Source of the DNA: Nitrosomonas sp. | Lineage (GTDB): Bacteria; Pseudomonadota; Gammaproteobacteria; Burkholderiales; Nitrosomonadaceae | NCBI GenBank assembly: GCA_019745325.1 | Contig: JAIETK010000003.1 | Span: 1 to 64,000 of the forward strand | Length of the DNA: 64,000 nucleotides | Reading direction: 5' to 3' | Shown here: piece after piece, positions 16,279-26,219 of the stretch | Numbering within the stretch: the stretch's first letter is position 1 | How the letters are laid out: each line of letters opens with the position of its first letter | Notes under the pieces: model-generated | What the model was told of the DNA's origin: nothing | Seen by the model: the letters and a program-made list of their open reading frames with translations, nothing else | Database searches by the model: none | Position numbers and translations under genes: made by a program

Positions 16279-19200
16279 TCAGGAGTTCTTAACAGAATTT
16301 TGTCCTTCACCAGCCAAAGATAAAAGCTCGGGTTGATTATCGGATTCAGGCACCTTTTTGTCCGGTATATCGTCAAACCAGCGGTAGAGCATCGGCATTA
16401 CCACCATGGTCATCATGGTTGCGGTTGTCAGACCACAGATCACCACAATTGCAAGCGGTTTCTGAACTTCCGATCCCAGTCCGGTGGCTGCGAGAAACGG
16501 CGCCAGGCCGAGTACCGTGGTAGCGGCGGTCATCATCACCGGACGGAAGCGCTGCGAGCAGGCTTTTCTGACGGCTTCTTCCACACTGAAGCCTTTCTCG
16601 CGCAATTCACGCACAAACGAGATCAGCACCACGCCGTTCAGAATCGATGTACCCCACACCGCAATAAACCCCACCGAAGCCGGAACGGATAAGTACTGAC
16701 CGGTCACAAATAAACCGACCACGCCGCCGACTGACGCAAACGGCAATACCAGATAAATCAGTACCGCCTGCTTGACTGAGTTAAACAGCATGAACAACAG
16801 AAAAAATATCGCCGCCAATGTAACCGGCACGATCACGCCAAGTGTCGCCATCGCACGCTGCATGTTTTCAAATTGCCCGCCCCAGACGAAATAATAACCG
16901 GATGGCAACTTGATTTCTTTTGCAGTCCGTTGCTGCAATTCTTCGACAAAACCTCCCATATCACGGCCGTAGACGTTAGCGCCGACGACCACGCGCCGTT
17001 TGGCAAATTCTCGCGAAATGATCGCCGGCCCGTCGACCACTTTGATATCGGCCACCGCACTGAGCGGTACTAGTGCGCCGCCTTGCGCCATACCGTTTTG
17101 CGCTGCCGCATTGACCGGTCTCAACAGCAGATCCTTAATCGCTTCAACGTCATGCCGGAAATGTTCGGGAAAACGTAACAGCAGTGTAAAGCGCCGCTCA
17201 CCCTCAAAAACCTGTGTTACTGCTTTACCGCCGATTGCCGTAGAGATCAACTCGTTGACGTCGGAAACGTTGATACCGTGGCGTGCAATAGCGCGCCGGT
17301 CGATGTTGATGGTCAATTCCTGTTGACCGGACAAGCGCTCAATACGGATATCCCTGGCACCCGGTGTCGATTTGACGATACGCGCGACCTGTTCGGAGAG
17401 TTTGCGCAATTGCTCCAGATCATCGCCGAAAATTTTGATCGCCACTTGTGAACGCACACCGGTAACCATTTCGTCGACACGTTGCGCGATCGGCTGCGAT
17501 AACACGATATTTACACCCGGTAACACGCTGAGCGCCTTACGGATATCTTCTTCGATTTCTTCCTGAGTACGGCCCGATCCTTCCAGATCCAAATCGGCAA
17601 TCGGGTCGGATTCGTTTTGCGAAGCCGGATCAGCGGGCGTATCACCGCGCCCGAGCTTGGAAACTACGGATTTCACACCCGGCACGGCAGCAACCAGTTT
17701 CATCGCTTCGGTTTCCAGTTTGATCGCTTCTTCCAGAGAAATCGACGGCGCGCGAATGATCACGGGTGTGGTGGCACCCTCCTTCATAATAGGAATAAAG
17801 GATGTTCCTAGGAATGGGAATAGCACGAAAGCGCCCATCAAACAGGAAACGGCAATGATCATGGTTTTTTTCTGATTGTGCATGGCCAGATTGAACACAC
17901 GCAAATAAGCGCCTTTCAGCACGGCAACGATTTTGGTATCTTGCTCACTGCCGCCTTTGAGCAGATAATCGCTCAGTACCGGGGACAGCAGCAACGAGAC
18001 AAATAGCGCAACCAACAGCGCAATGGCGATGGTAACCGCCAGCGGACTGAAAGTTTTTCCTTCCATGCCTTCCAGCGTCATCAGCGGCAGAAACACCAGG
18101 ATGGTCACGAAGACACCGAAAATGACCGGTGTACCCACTTCTGAAACGGCATCGACGATCACCTGGAATTTGGATTTTCCGGTATCTTTCGCTTCGCCAA
18201 GGCGTTGGTAGATGTTCTCTACCACAACCACGGTCGGATCGACCATCATACCCAACGCAATGGTTAGCCCACCCAGTGACATCAAGTTAGCGGGCATACC
18301 GTAATAATTCATCACCATGAAAGTGACCAGCGGGGTGATAATCAGCGTAAAACAGACGACGATACTGGTACGGACAGTACCCAGAAAAATAGACAACACC
18401 ACGATCACCAGAATCAACGACTCCATCAAAGTACTTTGCACCGTCGACAATGCGCCATCAACCAAATCGGTGCGATCGTAGAACGGTACGATTTGCAAAC
18501 CATTCGGCAGTATTCCGCGCTCATTAATCTCGGTCACTTTTTCTTTGATGCGCCCGACAATTTCCTTGGCATTGCCGCCACGCAGCATCATCACAATGCC
18601 GGCGACCGATTCGGTATCGCCGTTTTTAATGCTCGCGCCTTGCCTTACCTCACCGCCGAAAGTCACTTCGGCGACGTCACGCACGTAAACCGGAACACCG
18701 TCCATTTCGCGCAATACAATGTTGCGGATGTCGTCCAACGTAGCGATCAAACCGACGCCACGGATCAAATATTGCTCATAATGCAAAGCCAGAATATTAC
18801 CGCTGGCGTTAGCGTTGTTACTGGCCAAAGCGCGATCCACATCGGTCAGTGTCAAATCATAATGCCGGAGTTTATTAGGGTCGGCATAGACTTGATATTC
18901 CTTGACATGGCCACCCATCGAGTTGATTTCCGCCACACCGCGGATCGCGCGCAGCATCGGACGCACCACCCAATCTTGTATCGTGCGACGCTCCATCAGT
19001 TCTTCGAACGTCAATGCACGTTTACCGTCGTCGGGATGCTCAATCGTATATTGATACACCTCGCCCAACCCCGTTGAAACCGGACCCAAAACCGGTGTAA
19101 TGCCGGGAATCAGGCGCGGCGTCACGTCAATGATACGCTCCATCACCAGCTGCCGCGCAAAATAGACATCGGTTTGATCGGTGAAAACCAGCGTAATCAA

Positions 19201-19470
19201 AGACAATCCGCTCTTGTTCATGGAGCGCATTTCGACCAATCCAGGCAGTCCGGTCATCGCAATCTCGACCGGGACTGTCACCAGTCTTTCCATTTCTTCG
19301 GGACTACGCCCGATGGCTACTGTGGCTACTTGAACTTGAATATTGGTGACATCAGGAAAGGCGTCGACCGATAGATTCTTCGCGGCAAATCCGCCAGCCA
19401 CGCAAAGCATGATTCCGATAACTAAAACCAGCAGACGCTGGTTTAACATAGCACGTACGATAGCGGACAT
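16279..19470 (-). CDS. HME-type RND heavy-metal efflux pump permease (CusA/CzcA family)
   Basis: The inner-membrane proton-driven pump of a tripartite efflux system, 1063 aa with 12 expected helices and two large periplasmic loops. Family motifs include VDAFPDVTNIQVQ, GLSLITLVFTD, GLGEVYQYTIE and the TM4 segment ALGMMVDPTVVVVEN. In TM4 the first Asp of the CzcA-type DFGxxxDGAVV motif is replaced by Ala while the second Asp and the Glu remain, which is closer to CusA-like than to CzcA-like members. The metal cannot be fixed from this. It is the last gene of the operon, 5 bases after the adaptor. Confidence 0.92.
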   Translation of the reverse strand: MSAIVRAMLNQRLLVLVIGIMLCVAGGFAAKNLSVDAFPDVTNIQVQVATVAIGRSPEEMERLVTVPVEIAMTGLPGLVEMRSMNKSGLSLITLVFTDQTDVYFARQLVMERIIDVTPRLIPGITPVLGPVSTGLGEVYQYTIEHPDDGKRALTFEELMERRTIQDWVVRPMLRAIRGVAEINSMGGHVKEYQVYADPNKLRHYDLTLTDVDRALASNNANASGNILALHYEQYLIRGVGLIATLDDIRNIVLREMDGVPVYVRDVAEVTFGGEVRQGASIKNGDTESVAGIVMMLRGGNAKEIVGRIKEKVTEINERGILPNGLQIVPFYDRTDLVDGALSTVQSTLMESLILVIVVLSIFLGTVRTSIVVCFTLIITPLVTFMVMNYYGMPANLMSLGGLTIALGMMVDPTVVVVENIYQRLGEAKDTGKSKFQVIVDAVSEVGTPVIFGVFVTILVFLPLMTLEGMEGKTFSPLAVTIAIALLVALFVSLLLSPVLSDYLLKGGSEQDTKIVAVLKGAYLRVFNLAMHNQKKTMIIAVSCLMGAFVLFPFLGTSFIPIMKEGATTPVIIRAPSISLEEAIKLETEAMKLVAAVPGVKSVVSKLGRGDTPADPASQNESDPIADLDLEGSGRTQEEIEEDIRKALSVLPGVNIVLSQPIAQRVDEMVTGVRSQVAIKIFGDDLEQLRKLSEQVARIVKSTPGARDIRIERLSGQQELTINIDRRAIARHGINVSDVNELISTAIGGKAVTQVFEGERRFTLLLRFPEHFRHDVEAIKDLLLRPVNAAAQNGMAQGGALVPLSAVADIKVVDGPAIISREFAKRRVVVGANVYGRDMGGFVEELQQRTAKEIKLPSGYYFVWGGQFENMQRAMATLGVIVPVTLAAIFFLLFMLFNSVKQAVLIYLVLPFASVGGVVGLFVTGQYLSVPASVGFIAVWGTSILNGVVLISFVRELREKGFSVEEAVRKACSQRFRPVMMTAATTVLGLAPFLAATGLGSEVQKPLAIVVICGLTTATMMTMVVMPMLYRWFDDIPDKKVPESDNQPELLSLAGEGQNSVKNS

Positions 19471-19475
19471 GGCGG

Positions 19476-20627
19476 TTATTCCAATTCAGCAAGCTTGCGC
19501 TCGCTATCTAAATGAAAAGCATTTTCCAACACAATCTGGTGGTGAATCGTCAACCCATTCAGCACTGGACGAAAATCCGCCACTTCATGGCCCAGTTCAA
19601 CAGGCACACGCTGAAAACGATTGTCGCCGGTCGCGACAAATACATAATCCTGGTTTAACTCGCGCACCACAGCTGCTTCCGGCACTACCAGCGTTTTATG
19701 TTGTGAGTCGGTAATGTGCATATTGGCCAACATATCCGGTTTTAACTTGCGTTCCGGATTTTCCACCATGACACGCGTCATCACGGTACGCGTTAGCCGG
19801 TTCACCGTATCGGAGACAAAAATGATGATACCGTCAAAATCGGCATCGCCGATTGCCGGCACATTGATTTCCACATGCTGATTCAACCGCACATCGCGCG
19901 CGATCTGCTCCGGCACATCGCCGACTACCCAGACATGCGACAAATCGGCAACCTGAAACAGCGGATCGGAAGGTTGCACCACTTGACCGACGATCACGTT
20001 ACGAGCAATCACATAACCTTCCCGGGTCGCTTTGATATCCAGCCAAGGCAGTACTTTTCCCTTCCGCCTCAGCTCTTTCAACTCTGAATCCCCCATCCCG
20101 AATAATCGCAATTGATCAGCGGCGGCTGCAAGCTCGGCTTGCGCAATTTCGGCGTCGGATTGGCGTCGTTCAACCTCTGCCAGCGGAATGGCATCGGCAA
20201 CCAGCAAGTGATTAGCACGTTCCATAGCTTTTGTGGTGACGACGACTCGCGATAACGCACGTAAAAAAGCCAATTGAGAATTCGTCAAATCCGGACTGGT
20301 AATCCGCGCCAGCGGCTGCCCCGGTTTGACATAGTCGCCTAAAATGATAAATAGCTCGATAATCCGGCCGGTGACATAGGAACCGATTTGCGCGGTTCTT
20401 TCTTCATCGACTTGAACCCGGCTGGGAACCAGTATTTTGTCGGTCAGATCGATCAAAAGCGGATTACCGATTTTTAACCGGCTGAGCAATTCCGGCCGCA
20501 CTTCAATCGTATTAATGTCCCGCTCTTCGTCAGATTGCCGGGAAACTTGTTCGTCGTCTTTTCCTCCGCAAGCGGATAGCAACAATGCCGCTAACAACGA
20601 GCCGATGATTATCGGGTTGATTTTCAT
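19476..20627 (-). CDS. RND efflux periplasmic adaptor (CusB/CzcB family) lipoprotein
   Basis: Membrane-fusion protein that joins the RND pump to the outer-membrane channel. The 383-aa protein has a lipoprotein signal ending in LLLSACGG. A lipoyl/barrel-sandwich region follows (QIGSYVTGRIIELFIILGDYV and WLDIKATREGYVIARNVIVG), with a long helical hairpin between at about 120-180. Beta-barrel segments occupy about 225-320. It lacks an obvious Met-rich N-terminal metal site of the CusB kind. Its start overlaps the end of the channel gene by 4 bases, showing translational coupling. Confidence 0.92.
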   Translation of the reverse strand: MKINPIIIGSLLAALLLSACGGKDDEQVSRQSDEERDINTIEVRPELLSRLKIGNPLLIDLTDKILVPSRVQVDEERTAQIGSYVTGRIIELFIILGDYVKPGQPLARITSPDLTNSQLAFLRALSRVVVTTKAMERANHLLVADAIPLAEVERRQSDAEIAQAELAAAADQLRLFGMGDSELKELRRKGKVLPWLDIKATREGYVIARNVIVGQVVQPSDPLFQVADLSHVWVVGDVPEQIARDVRLNQHVEINVPAIGDADFDGIIIFVSDTVNRLTRTVMTRVMVENPERKLKPDMLANMHITDSQHKTLVVPEAAVVRELNQDYVFVATGDNRFQRVPVELGHEVADFRPVLNGLTIHHQIVLENAFHLDSERKLAELE

Positions 20628-22042
20628 TCTGGAACTAACTCCTTAGGATAATGGGCGCGCAGGCGATCGATTTCGGCTGCTGCTGCATGAAGATCGAAAC
20701 GGGCTTGCAAGGCATCGAACAGAATTCCCCGGAGGATCCGTTGCGAATCGAGGAACTCAATCAAACTGCGCTCGCCGAATTTATACGCGGCTTCGGCGAC
20801 TCGAACCGCATTCTCCGCCTCCTTGATCAAACCGCCGTCAAACATCGCAACCCGCTGCATAGCAATTTGGTAAGCCTGCCAGGCTGCTTCGAATATTTGT
20901 CCGATTTCGTAACGGCGATATTCGAGCGATTCGCGGATTCGTGCGGAATCATGGATCGCGGTATCGATTTCACCCTTACGGCGATACCAGATCGGGATTC
21001 TGACGCTCAAGCCGGCAGTGTTGGAGTGAAATTGCTGGTCCTGATAATTGGAATACATCACGTTCACCGACGGCAAAATTGAGGCCCGCTCCTGGCTGAT
21101 ACGTTGATTGGCGCGTTCTTGCTCGGCTTCCAAACGCACCACGTCCGGATTGACTTTGACCACTTGCTGGCGTAGATCATCGAGCAATGGTAATTCAATC
21201 GGGTCTTTGAGCGAACCTTTCACTTGAAAATTGGCGGGTAAAACTCCGGCTGTAAGCTGCATCAAAAAAACCTTGGCGCGTTCGGCGTTCAACCGCGCCG
21301 CTTCCTTACGATTGGCCGCACTTTGCAATTCCGTATCGGCACGAATCAGTTCGAAGCGGGCTACTTCGCCATGCTCCACATTGGCCGCAATACGCTGCCG
21401 GACAACATTCAATAAGTCGTAGATCGATTGCTCCAACTCTGCCTGATCCTGTCGCAATAACAACTCGTAAGCACGGACGCGCAGCAGTGCCGCAAGATCG
21501 GTACTGACTTGATCCAAGCTGGCGCGGCTGGCGTCAACAATCGCCTCTGATGCGGCAATACGCGCGCTTCGCATGAATGGATTTTCGATGGGCTGAATCA
21601 CCGTGACCGACCGCTGATCATTGGAAGGCCCTGTTAATTCAACCGGTAACCGCCTGTCCATTGGTCCCATCATGAACATCACTTCAGGATTGAGATAAGC
21701 CGTGGCGGCGATAACGCCGCCTTTCGCCATACCCACTTGCGAACGCGCCGCGAGGACTAAACCATTCGCTTGCAAACCCAATCGCTGTATCTCTTCGATG
21801 GTATAAAGCACAACCGGCCCTTGCGGTACACCTGCCGGCAACGGCACATCCGATTTAGGTAGCTCACTTCTGAATGGCGCCATGGATGGCGTTACTTCTC
21901 GAACGGACGGTGATGACGACTCAGGTTGTCTTAATGAATCCGCCCCTAAAGGAAGGGGAGCCATCGGTTGCGCTACAGTGATCTTTGATGCGACTATGAC
22001 GATTAAGCCTAAAAACAGATGCTTAAATAAATAAGTTTGCAT
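20624..22042 (-). CDS. TolC-family outer-membrane channel of the RND efflux system
   Basis: Outer-membrane factor, 472 aa from the chosen start. That start (MQTYLFKHLFLG) has a good Shine-Dalgarno (AAAGGATG) and a signal peptide ending TVAQP; an upstream in-frame ATG at 22090 lacks these. Two OEP repeats of alpha-helical coiled coil are visible (about 75-260 and 290-470), including ERANQRISQERASILPSVNV and FGERSLIEFLDSQRIL. It is the first gene of the CBA operon. An additional Pro-rich linker of about 50 residues follows the signal peptide. Confidence 0.92.
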   Translation of the reverse strand: MQTYLFKHLFLGLIVIVASKITVAQPMAPLPLGADSLRQPESSSPSVREVTPSMAPFRSELPKSDVPLPAGVPQGPVVLYTIEEIQRLGLQANGLVLAARSQVGMAKGGVIAATAYLNPEVMFMMGPMDRRLPVELTGPSNDQRSVTVIQPIENPFMRSARIAASEAIVDASRASLDQVSTDLAALLRVRAYELLLRQDQAELEQSIYDLLNVVRQRIAANVEHGEVARFELIRADTELQSAANRKEAARLNAERAKVFLMQLTAGVLPANFQVKGSLKDPIELPLLDDLRQQVVKVNPDVVRLEAEQERANQRISQERASILPSVNVMYSNYQDQQFHSNTAGLSVRIPIWYRRKGEIDTAIHDSARIRESLEYRRYEIGQIFEAAWQAYQIAMQRVAMFDGGLIKEAENAVRVAEAAYKFGERSLIEFLDSQRILRGILFDALQARFDLHAAAAEIDRLRAHYPKELVPE

Positions 22043-22092
22043 AACATCCTTTGAAAAAACTATGATGCTCTTCACATTCTCTTCACACAAAA

Positions 22093-22146
22093 TAAGCTGA
22101 TCATCATATATGAAATCAACAATTTCATAGTATTAATATCAGCTTA
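22093..22146. promoter_or_regulatory. Nested inverted repeat in the divergent efflux/cytochrome promoter region
   Basis: Outer arms TAAGCTGAT (22093-22101) and ATCAGCTTA (22138-22146) enclose inner arms ATGAAAT (22110-22116) and ATTTCAT (22122-22128). All are perfect. The site lies between the start of the efflux operon (leftward) and the di-heme cytochrome gene (rightward), in AT-rich DNA, so it is a candidate operator for one or both. The regulator is unknown; none is encoded next to it. Confidence 0.45.
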
Positions 22147-22271
22147 AATAGGGTCTTTTATCGTTGCTTAGAAACAACACATGAACTTCGGAAACAACGG
22201 ACCAGCAAAAATTGCACTGGATTTAAACAAACGAAACCTGAACGTTTGCTGAACAATGACACCAATCCGAT

Positions 22272-24341
22272 ATGAACCTCAGACTTAGCAGCAATCGCTT
22301 CTCAAAAAGATTATCATTAACAATCATGGCATTAATGATTACATGGTTAGTCATTGGCATTTCCTGGCGTTTGTATGAATTACGCGACAGCGATACTGAT
22401 CGGGGAGCGATTACGAGCGGAACAGATAAATTCGGCGATCATTTTTCTCGAACCGTTTATCTTGATCAAGGTTGGTCAGCAGCCGATAGCCTGTGGTTCT
22501 ATACCGTCACGCAAGGCTCCAATTTATTGCCGTACAGCTTTTTTCTAGCACTTGAACAAGCGGATTCCACGGCATTGTTTCGCAGCAATGAAAATATGGA
22601 TCGTTACGGTTATCTGCCGCAGCGGCCAACCGCCAGCAATCCGGACGGCCTTCCTGCCGGTATGGTGCGTGATGACTATCAAGGTAAAGCTTATATGGGA
22701 TTCACTTGCGCGGCTTGCCACACCACTCAGATCAATTATCAAAGCACTGGCATTCGCATCGACGGTGGCCCCGCAAATTCCGATATGGAAACCTTCATGG
22801 TTGATCTGGCAACCGCCATGCAGGTTACATTGGAAAACCCTGAAAAACGTGACCGTTTCGTGGCTAATGTATTGAAGCATGGCCATTACAACAACGCCAG
22901 CGACATCCTGGCCGATCTCACGAAATACGCGCAGCGCATTAAAACATACACCATTGTCAACTCCCCGCGGGATAGCAAACGTCCGCTGACGCGTTATGGT
23001 TACGCCCGGCTGGATGCATTTGGCCGTATTTATAATCGTGTGTTGGAACATATTATGAGCGCGCAACAACTGCGCGAATTGCTGGCGGACATTCTGTCCG
23101 AGGATGAACTGACAACGGTTATGTTCAATGTTGAACCGGTTTTAAGCAGCCATGATCGCGATCACATCATTGAGAAAATTCAAGATTATCTGACCAGCAA
23201 GCAACTCATCCGGTTACGCAACAAAATCTATAACCCGGCCGACGCGCCTGTCAGTTATCCGTTCCTTTGGGATGTTCCGCAGCACGACTATATTCAATGG
23301 AATGGCCGGGTCGACAATAGCGGACTAGGACCGATGGCCCGCAACGCCGGGCAGGTCATCGGCGTTTTCGCGACATTGGATTGGCAGGAGAAGGACGGTT
23401 TCACTTTATCTTCGGTATTGGGCGGACAAGGATTCGGCGCTAAACATATCGATTTCCAATCCTCGATCGATATCCGTAATTTGCGCCGGGTGGAAAACCA
23501 TTTACGCAAATTGACATCCCCACGATGGCCTGAGCATATCCTACCGCACCTCGATAAGGCGCGGATGGCAAGAGGCGCGGAAATTTATTCGAAATACTGC
23601 GCCGTTTGTCACGAGCTTATCAAGCATAACGACCCGGAACGGCGGGTTGTCGCTAGAATGATTTCGGTTTCATCAGTCGGAACGGATTCAAAAATGGCCA
23701 CAAATGCAGTTGAATTTCTCGGGTATAGCGGTATCTTGAGAAATCAGTATGTCGGCGTCAGCACAGGAAATATCTTATTGCAGCAACAAGCGCCTGCTGT
23801 GGCATTGTTAACGGCGGCAACCCGCAACGTCGTCACCACTCCCGATAGCGATAAATGGATTATCCGCCGGTGGCTCGAGCGGTCTTTCGATTTTGCTTAC
23901 ACCTTTTTTGATAACGAAGTGCAATCATCGCTGAAGAATGGCTACTATACCCCCGACAGCACCGTTTCTCCTTTTGCGTCGGCAATGGCCTATAAGGCCC
24001 GGCCTCTGAACGGTATCTGGGCTACCGCGCCTTATTTGCATAACGGTTCTGTTCCAACGCTCTATGATTTGCTATTGCCTAAAAAGCGTCCCGGCGATCC
24101 TGCTGACGGTGAATATCGGCCGGACGAATTCATGACCGGCTCGCGTGAATTCGATCCGGAAAAAGTTGGTTTTAAGACATCAGGATACCCGGGATTTTTA
24201 TTCCGTACCCATATCTGGGGTAATCATAACGAGGGCCATGAGTATGCATCCGGCCGGACGCCGCTGCCCGACGGCTCCATTCTGCCGGTATTGAATAGAG
24301 AACAGCGATTGGATTTGATTGAGTTTCTTAAATCGCTTTGA
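22272..24341 (+). CDS. RoxA-like di-heme c-type cytochrome (cytochrome c peroxidase/MauG superfamily)
   Basis: A 689-aa exported protein with an N-terminal anchor or signal at about 14-31 and two covalent heme sites, C146-A-A-C-H150 and C443-A-V-C-H447. Length, heme spacing and the C-terminal block (KARPLNGIWATAPYLHNGSVPTLYDLL, then GYPGFLFRTHIWGNHNEGHEY) match the RoxA/RoxB branch of di-heme peroxidases rather than the 350-aa CcpA type. RoxA itself is a rubber dioxygenase, but most relatives have no known substrate, so only periplasmic redox or oxygenase activity is proposed. It is divergent from the efflux operon. Confidence 0.85.
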   Translation: MNLRLSSNRFSKRLSLTIMALMITWLVIGISWRLYELRDSDTDRGAITSGTDKFGDHFSRTVYLDQGWSAADSLWFYTVTQGSNLLPYSFFLALEQADSTALFRSNENMDRYGYLPQRPTASNPDGLPAGMVRDDYQGKAYMGFTCAACHTTQINYQSTGIRIDGGPANSDMETFMVDLATAMQVTLENPEKRDRFVANVLKHGHYNNASDILADLTKYAQRIKTYTIVNSPRDSKRPLTRYGYARLDAFGRIYNRVLEHIMSAQQLRELLADILSEDELTTVMFNVEPVLSSHDRDHIIEKIQDYLTSKQLIRLRNKIYNPADAPVSYPFLWDVPQHDYIQWNGRVDNSGLGPMARNAGQVIGVFATLDWQEKDGFTLSSVLGGQGFGAKHIDFQSSIDIRNLRRVENHLRKLTSPRWPEHILPHLDKARMARGAEIYSKYCAVCHELIKHNDPERRVVARMISVSSVGTDSKMATNAVEFLGYSGILRNQYVGVSTGNILLQQQAPAVALLTAATRNVVTTPDSDKWIIRRWLERSFDFAYTFFDNEVQSSLKNGYYTPDSTVSPFASAMAYKARPLNGIWATAPYLHNGSVPTLYDLLLPKKRPGDPADGEYRPDEFMTGSREFDPEKVGFKTSGYPGFLFRTHIWGNHNEGHEYASGRTPLPDGSILPVLNREQRLDLIEFLKSL

Positions 24342-24370
24342 TGAATTTACAGAAAATGACTGGGTTTGTT

Positions 24371-24787
24371 TCAGCGGGGTAGATTTTTGAACAGCGATCG
24401 CGCTTTCCATTGATGCAGCAGCAACGCCAAGATCCAGCTTCCCAGGGACCATACGACTTCTGCTTGTTCAATCGTTTCTTCCACAGTTTCTTCGAGAGCA
24501 ATGCTTTTTCCAGCGGGAATAATTTGGAGCCGGTTATTAGCCGCAAAATCCATAATGAATTGGTAGTGTGTTTTGTTGATACTGCTTAACGAAGTCCGCA
24601 CTCGAACAGCCGCCTTGCTCTCAAAAATAACCGGTTGTGCATAATCGGAATACTCCCAGCGCCCCTTATCGTTATAGCTTGCAAGCGCTCCGCAAAGCCT
24701 TTCCGTCCAGTCACTTGGACGGAATATCCGGCCTTCTGAAGTAATTCCCAAAATCAGCCACTCTTCTGTCGTTATTTTCATCTTCAA
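24371..24787 (-). CDS. DUF3579 family protein
   Basis: A 138-aa cytoplasmic protein whose first 100 residues match the DUF3579 pattern (LILGITSEGRIFRPSDWTERLCGALA, then DYAQPVIFESKAAVRV and YQFIMDFAANNRLQI). The family is largely beta-proteobacterial and has no known function. The C-terminal 40 residues (EETVEETIEQAEVVW and a hydrophobic stretch) are less typical. It converges on the cytochrome gene with 29 bases between. Confidence 0.8.
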   Translation of the reverse strand: MKMKITTEEWLILGITSEGRIFRPSDWTERLCGALASYNDKGRWEYSDYAQPVIFESKAAVRVRTSLSSINKTHYQFIMDFAANNRLQIIPAGKSIALEETVEETIEQAEVVWSLGSWILALLLHQWKARSLFKNLPR

Positions 24788-25057
24788 TATTCGCAGTATC
24801 TAAGAAACATGAAAGGAGACAGCATCGCTTGAATTTTCCTTTTAAATACGGATATTTATTTCGGCAACATCGGTAAAAAATTTATAGCTGTTAACAAGCA
24901 GCACTAGCACCCCCGGAATTAATCAAGAAAAATAAAATCTGATTACCACATTGCCAAAATTGCGTAGGTACGATCAAACCCGGTTGAGAAGAAATTCTGA
25001 AAAATAGCTAAAATGTCCAATAGACGCGTCAATTTTTTAATCCCATCGCATTCACCC
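24788..25057. other. AT-rich divergent promoter gap
   Basis: This gap holds the upstream regions of the DUF3579 gene (leftward) and the aminopeptidase gene (rightward). No repeat, hairpin or clear promoter could be singled out. An in-frame ATG at 25013 is an alternative start for the aminopeptidase. Confidence 0.3.
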
Positions 25058-26155
25058 ATGAACGTGGTATCTCGAAATTTCAGTCATTTCAGATTCGTCA
25101 TTACCCTAGTCTCCGTTACCTGGCTCAGTGCATGCGCGAATCTTCCTTATTATGCGCAAGCGATCGACGGACATCTGGAAGTTCTGCGTCGAGCGCAACC
25201 AATCAGTACCATTATCGAAAATCCGGATACCGATCAGAATTTAAAAAATTCGCTAACCAAAATCGTTCAGTTGCGGAAATTTGCGAGCCGTGAATTAAAA
25301 TTGCCGGATAACCGGAGTTACACAAGCTATGCAAATCTGGAACGCCCCTTTGTCGTCTGGAATGTTTTCGCATCCCCGGAATTGTCCCTTCAGCTTAAAG
25401 AATGGTGCTTTCTGAAAGTTGGCTGTGTGAATTACCGTGGCTTTTTTTCTCAAGCCAAGGCGGAACGCTACGCGGAAGAACTCAGGAATGAAGGCTATGA
25501 TGTCCACGTCGGCGGAGTTCGCGCCTATTCGACGTTGGGCTGGTTCAGTGATCCGGTTCTCAATACTTTCATCAGCTATTCTGAAATAAATCTGGCACGG
25601 TTGATTTTTCATGAGCTGGCGCATCAAGTTGTTTATGTGCCTGGCGACACCGTCTTCAACGAATCTTTTGCAACGGCGGTCGAACAAGAAGGCATTAAGC
25701 GCTGGTTCGCTCATAGCGGTACCGTTCTGCAACAATCCGCATTAAACGCCCGGCGGGAACGGGAAACAATTTTCACCGATCTGATTTTCAAACACCGTAA
25801 GCACTTACAGGATTTATTCCAATCGGACCTCAGCGAAGCAGAAAAGCGTGCCGGGAAAGCACGGATATTTGATGAATTGCGCGGAGAATTCGCTGACTTG
25901 AAAACAAATGATCCGGAACTCAGTCTCTATGATTCATGGTTCTCCCAGCCTTTGAATAATGCATTACTGGCGACGGTTTCGATTTATTCTCAATTGGTGC
26001 CGGCATTTCAGGCAATTCTTGTACAAAACGACCAGGACATGAATAAATTTTTTGATGCCGTCACAAAAATTAGTAAACTTCCCAAAGAAGAAAGAAATTC
26101 TGTCCTACAGAAAGCTACTGAAGACCACCGACGATGGACGATGGTCGAACGTTAA
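25058..26155 (+). CDS. Predicted zinc aminopeptidase lipoprotein (COG4324 type)
   Basis: An exported putative metallopeptidase, about 365 aa. The chosen start gives a lipoprotein signal ending WLSAC; the ATG 45 bases upstream would add 15 residues, and neither has a clear ribosome-binding site. The zinc-binding motif IFHELAHQ (HExxH) is followed by the downstream glutamate region NESFATAVEQEG. The family is labelled aminopeptidase by homology only. It lies 64 bases upstream of the chromate transporter in the same direction, but a link is not obvious. Confidence 0.85.
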   Translation: MNVVSRNFSHFRFVITLVSVTWLSACANLPYYAQAIDGHLEVLRRAQPISTIIENPDTDQNLKNSLTKIVQLRKFASRELKLPDNRSYTSYANLERPFVVWNVFASPELSLQLKEWCFLKVGCVNYRGFFSQAKAERYAEELRNEGYDVHVGGVRAYSTLGWFSDPVLNTFISYSEINLARLIFHELAHQVVYVPGDTVFNESFATAVEQEGIKRWFAHSGTVLQQSALNARRERETIFTDLIFKHRKHLQDLFQSDLSEAEKRAGKARIFDELRGEFADLKTNDPELSLYDSWFSQPLNNALLATVSIYSQLVPAFQAILVQNDQDMNKFFDAVTKISKLPKEERNSVLQKATEDHRRWTMVER

Positions 26156-26219
26156 TCCCCCGCCTCTGCCAATCGGGGCCGCATTTTGGCAGTTATCGCA
26201 AACTCATTGAAGGAACTTA

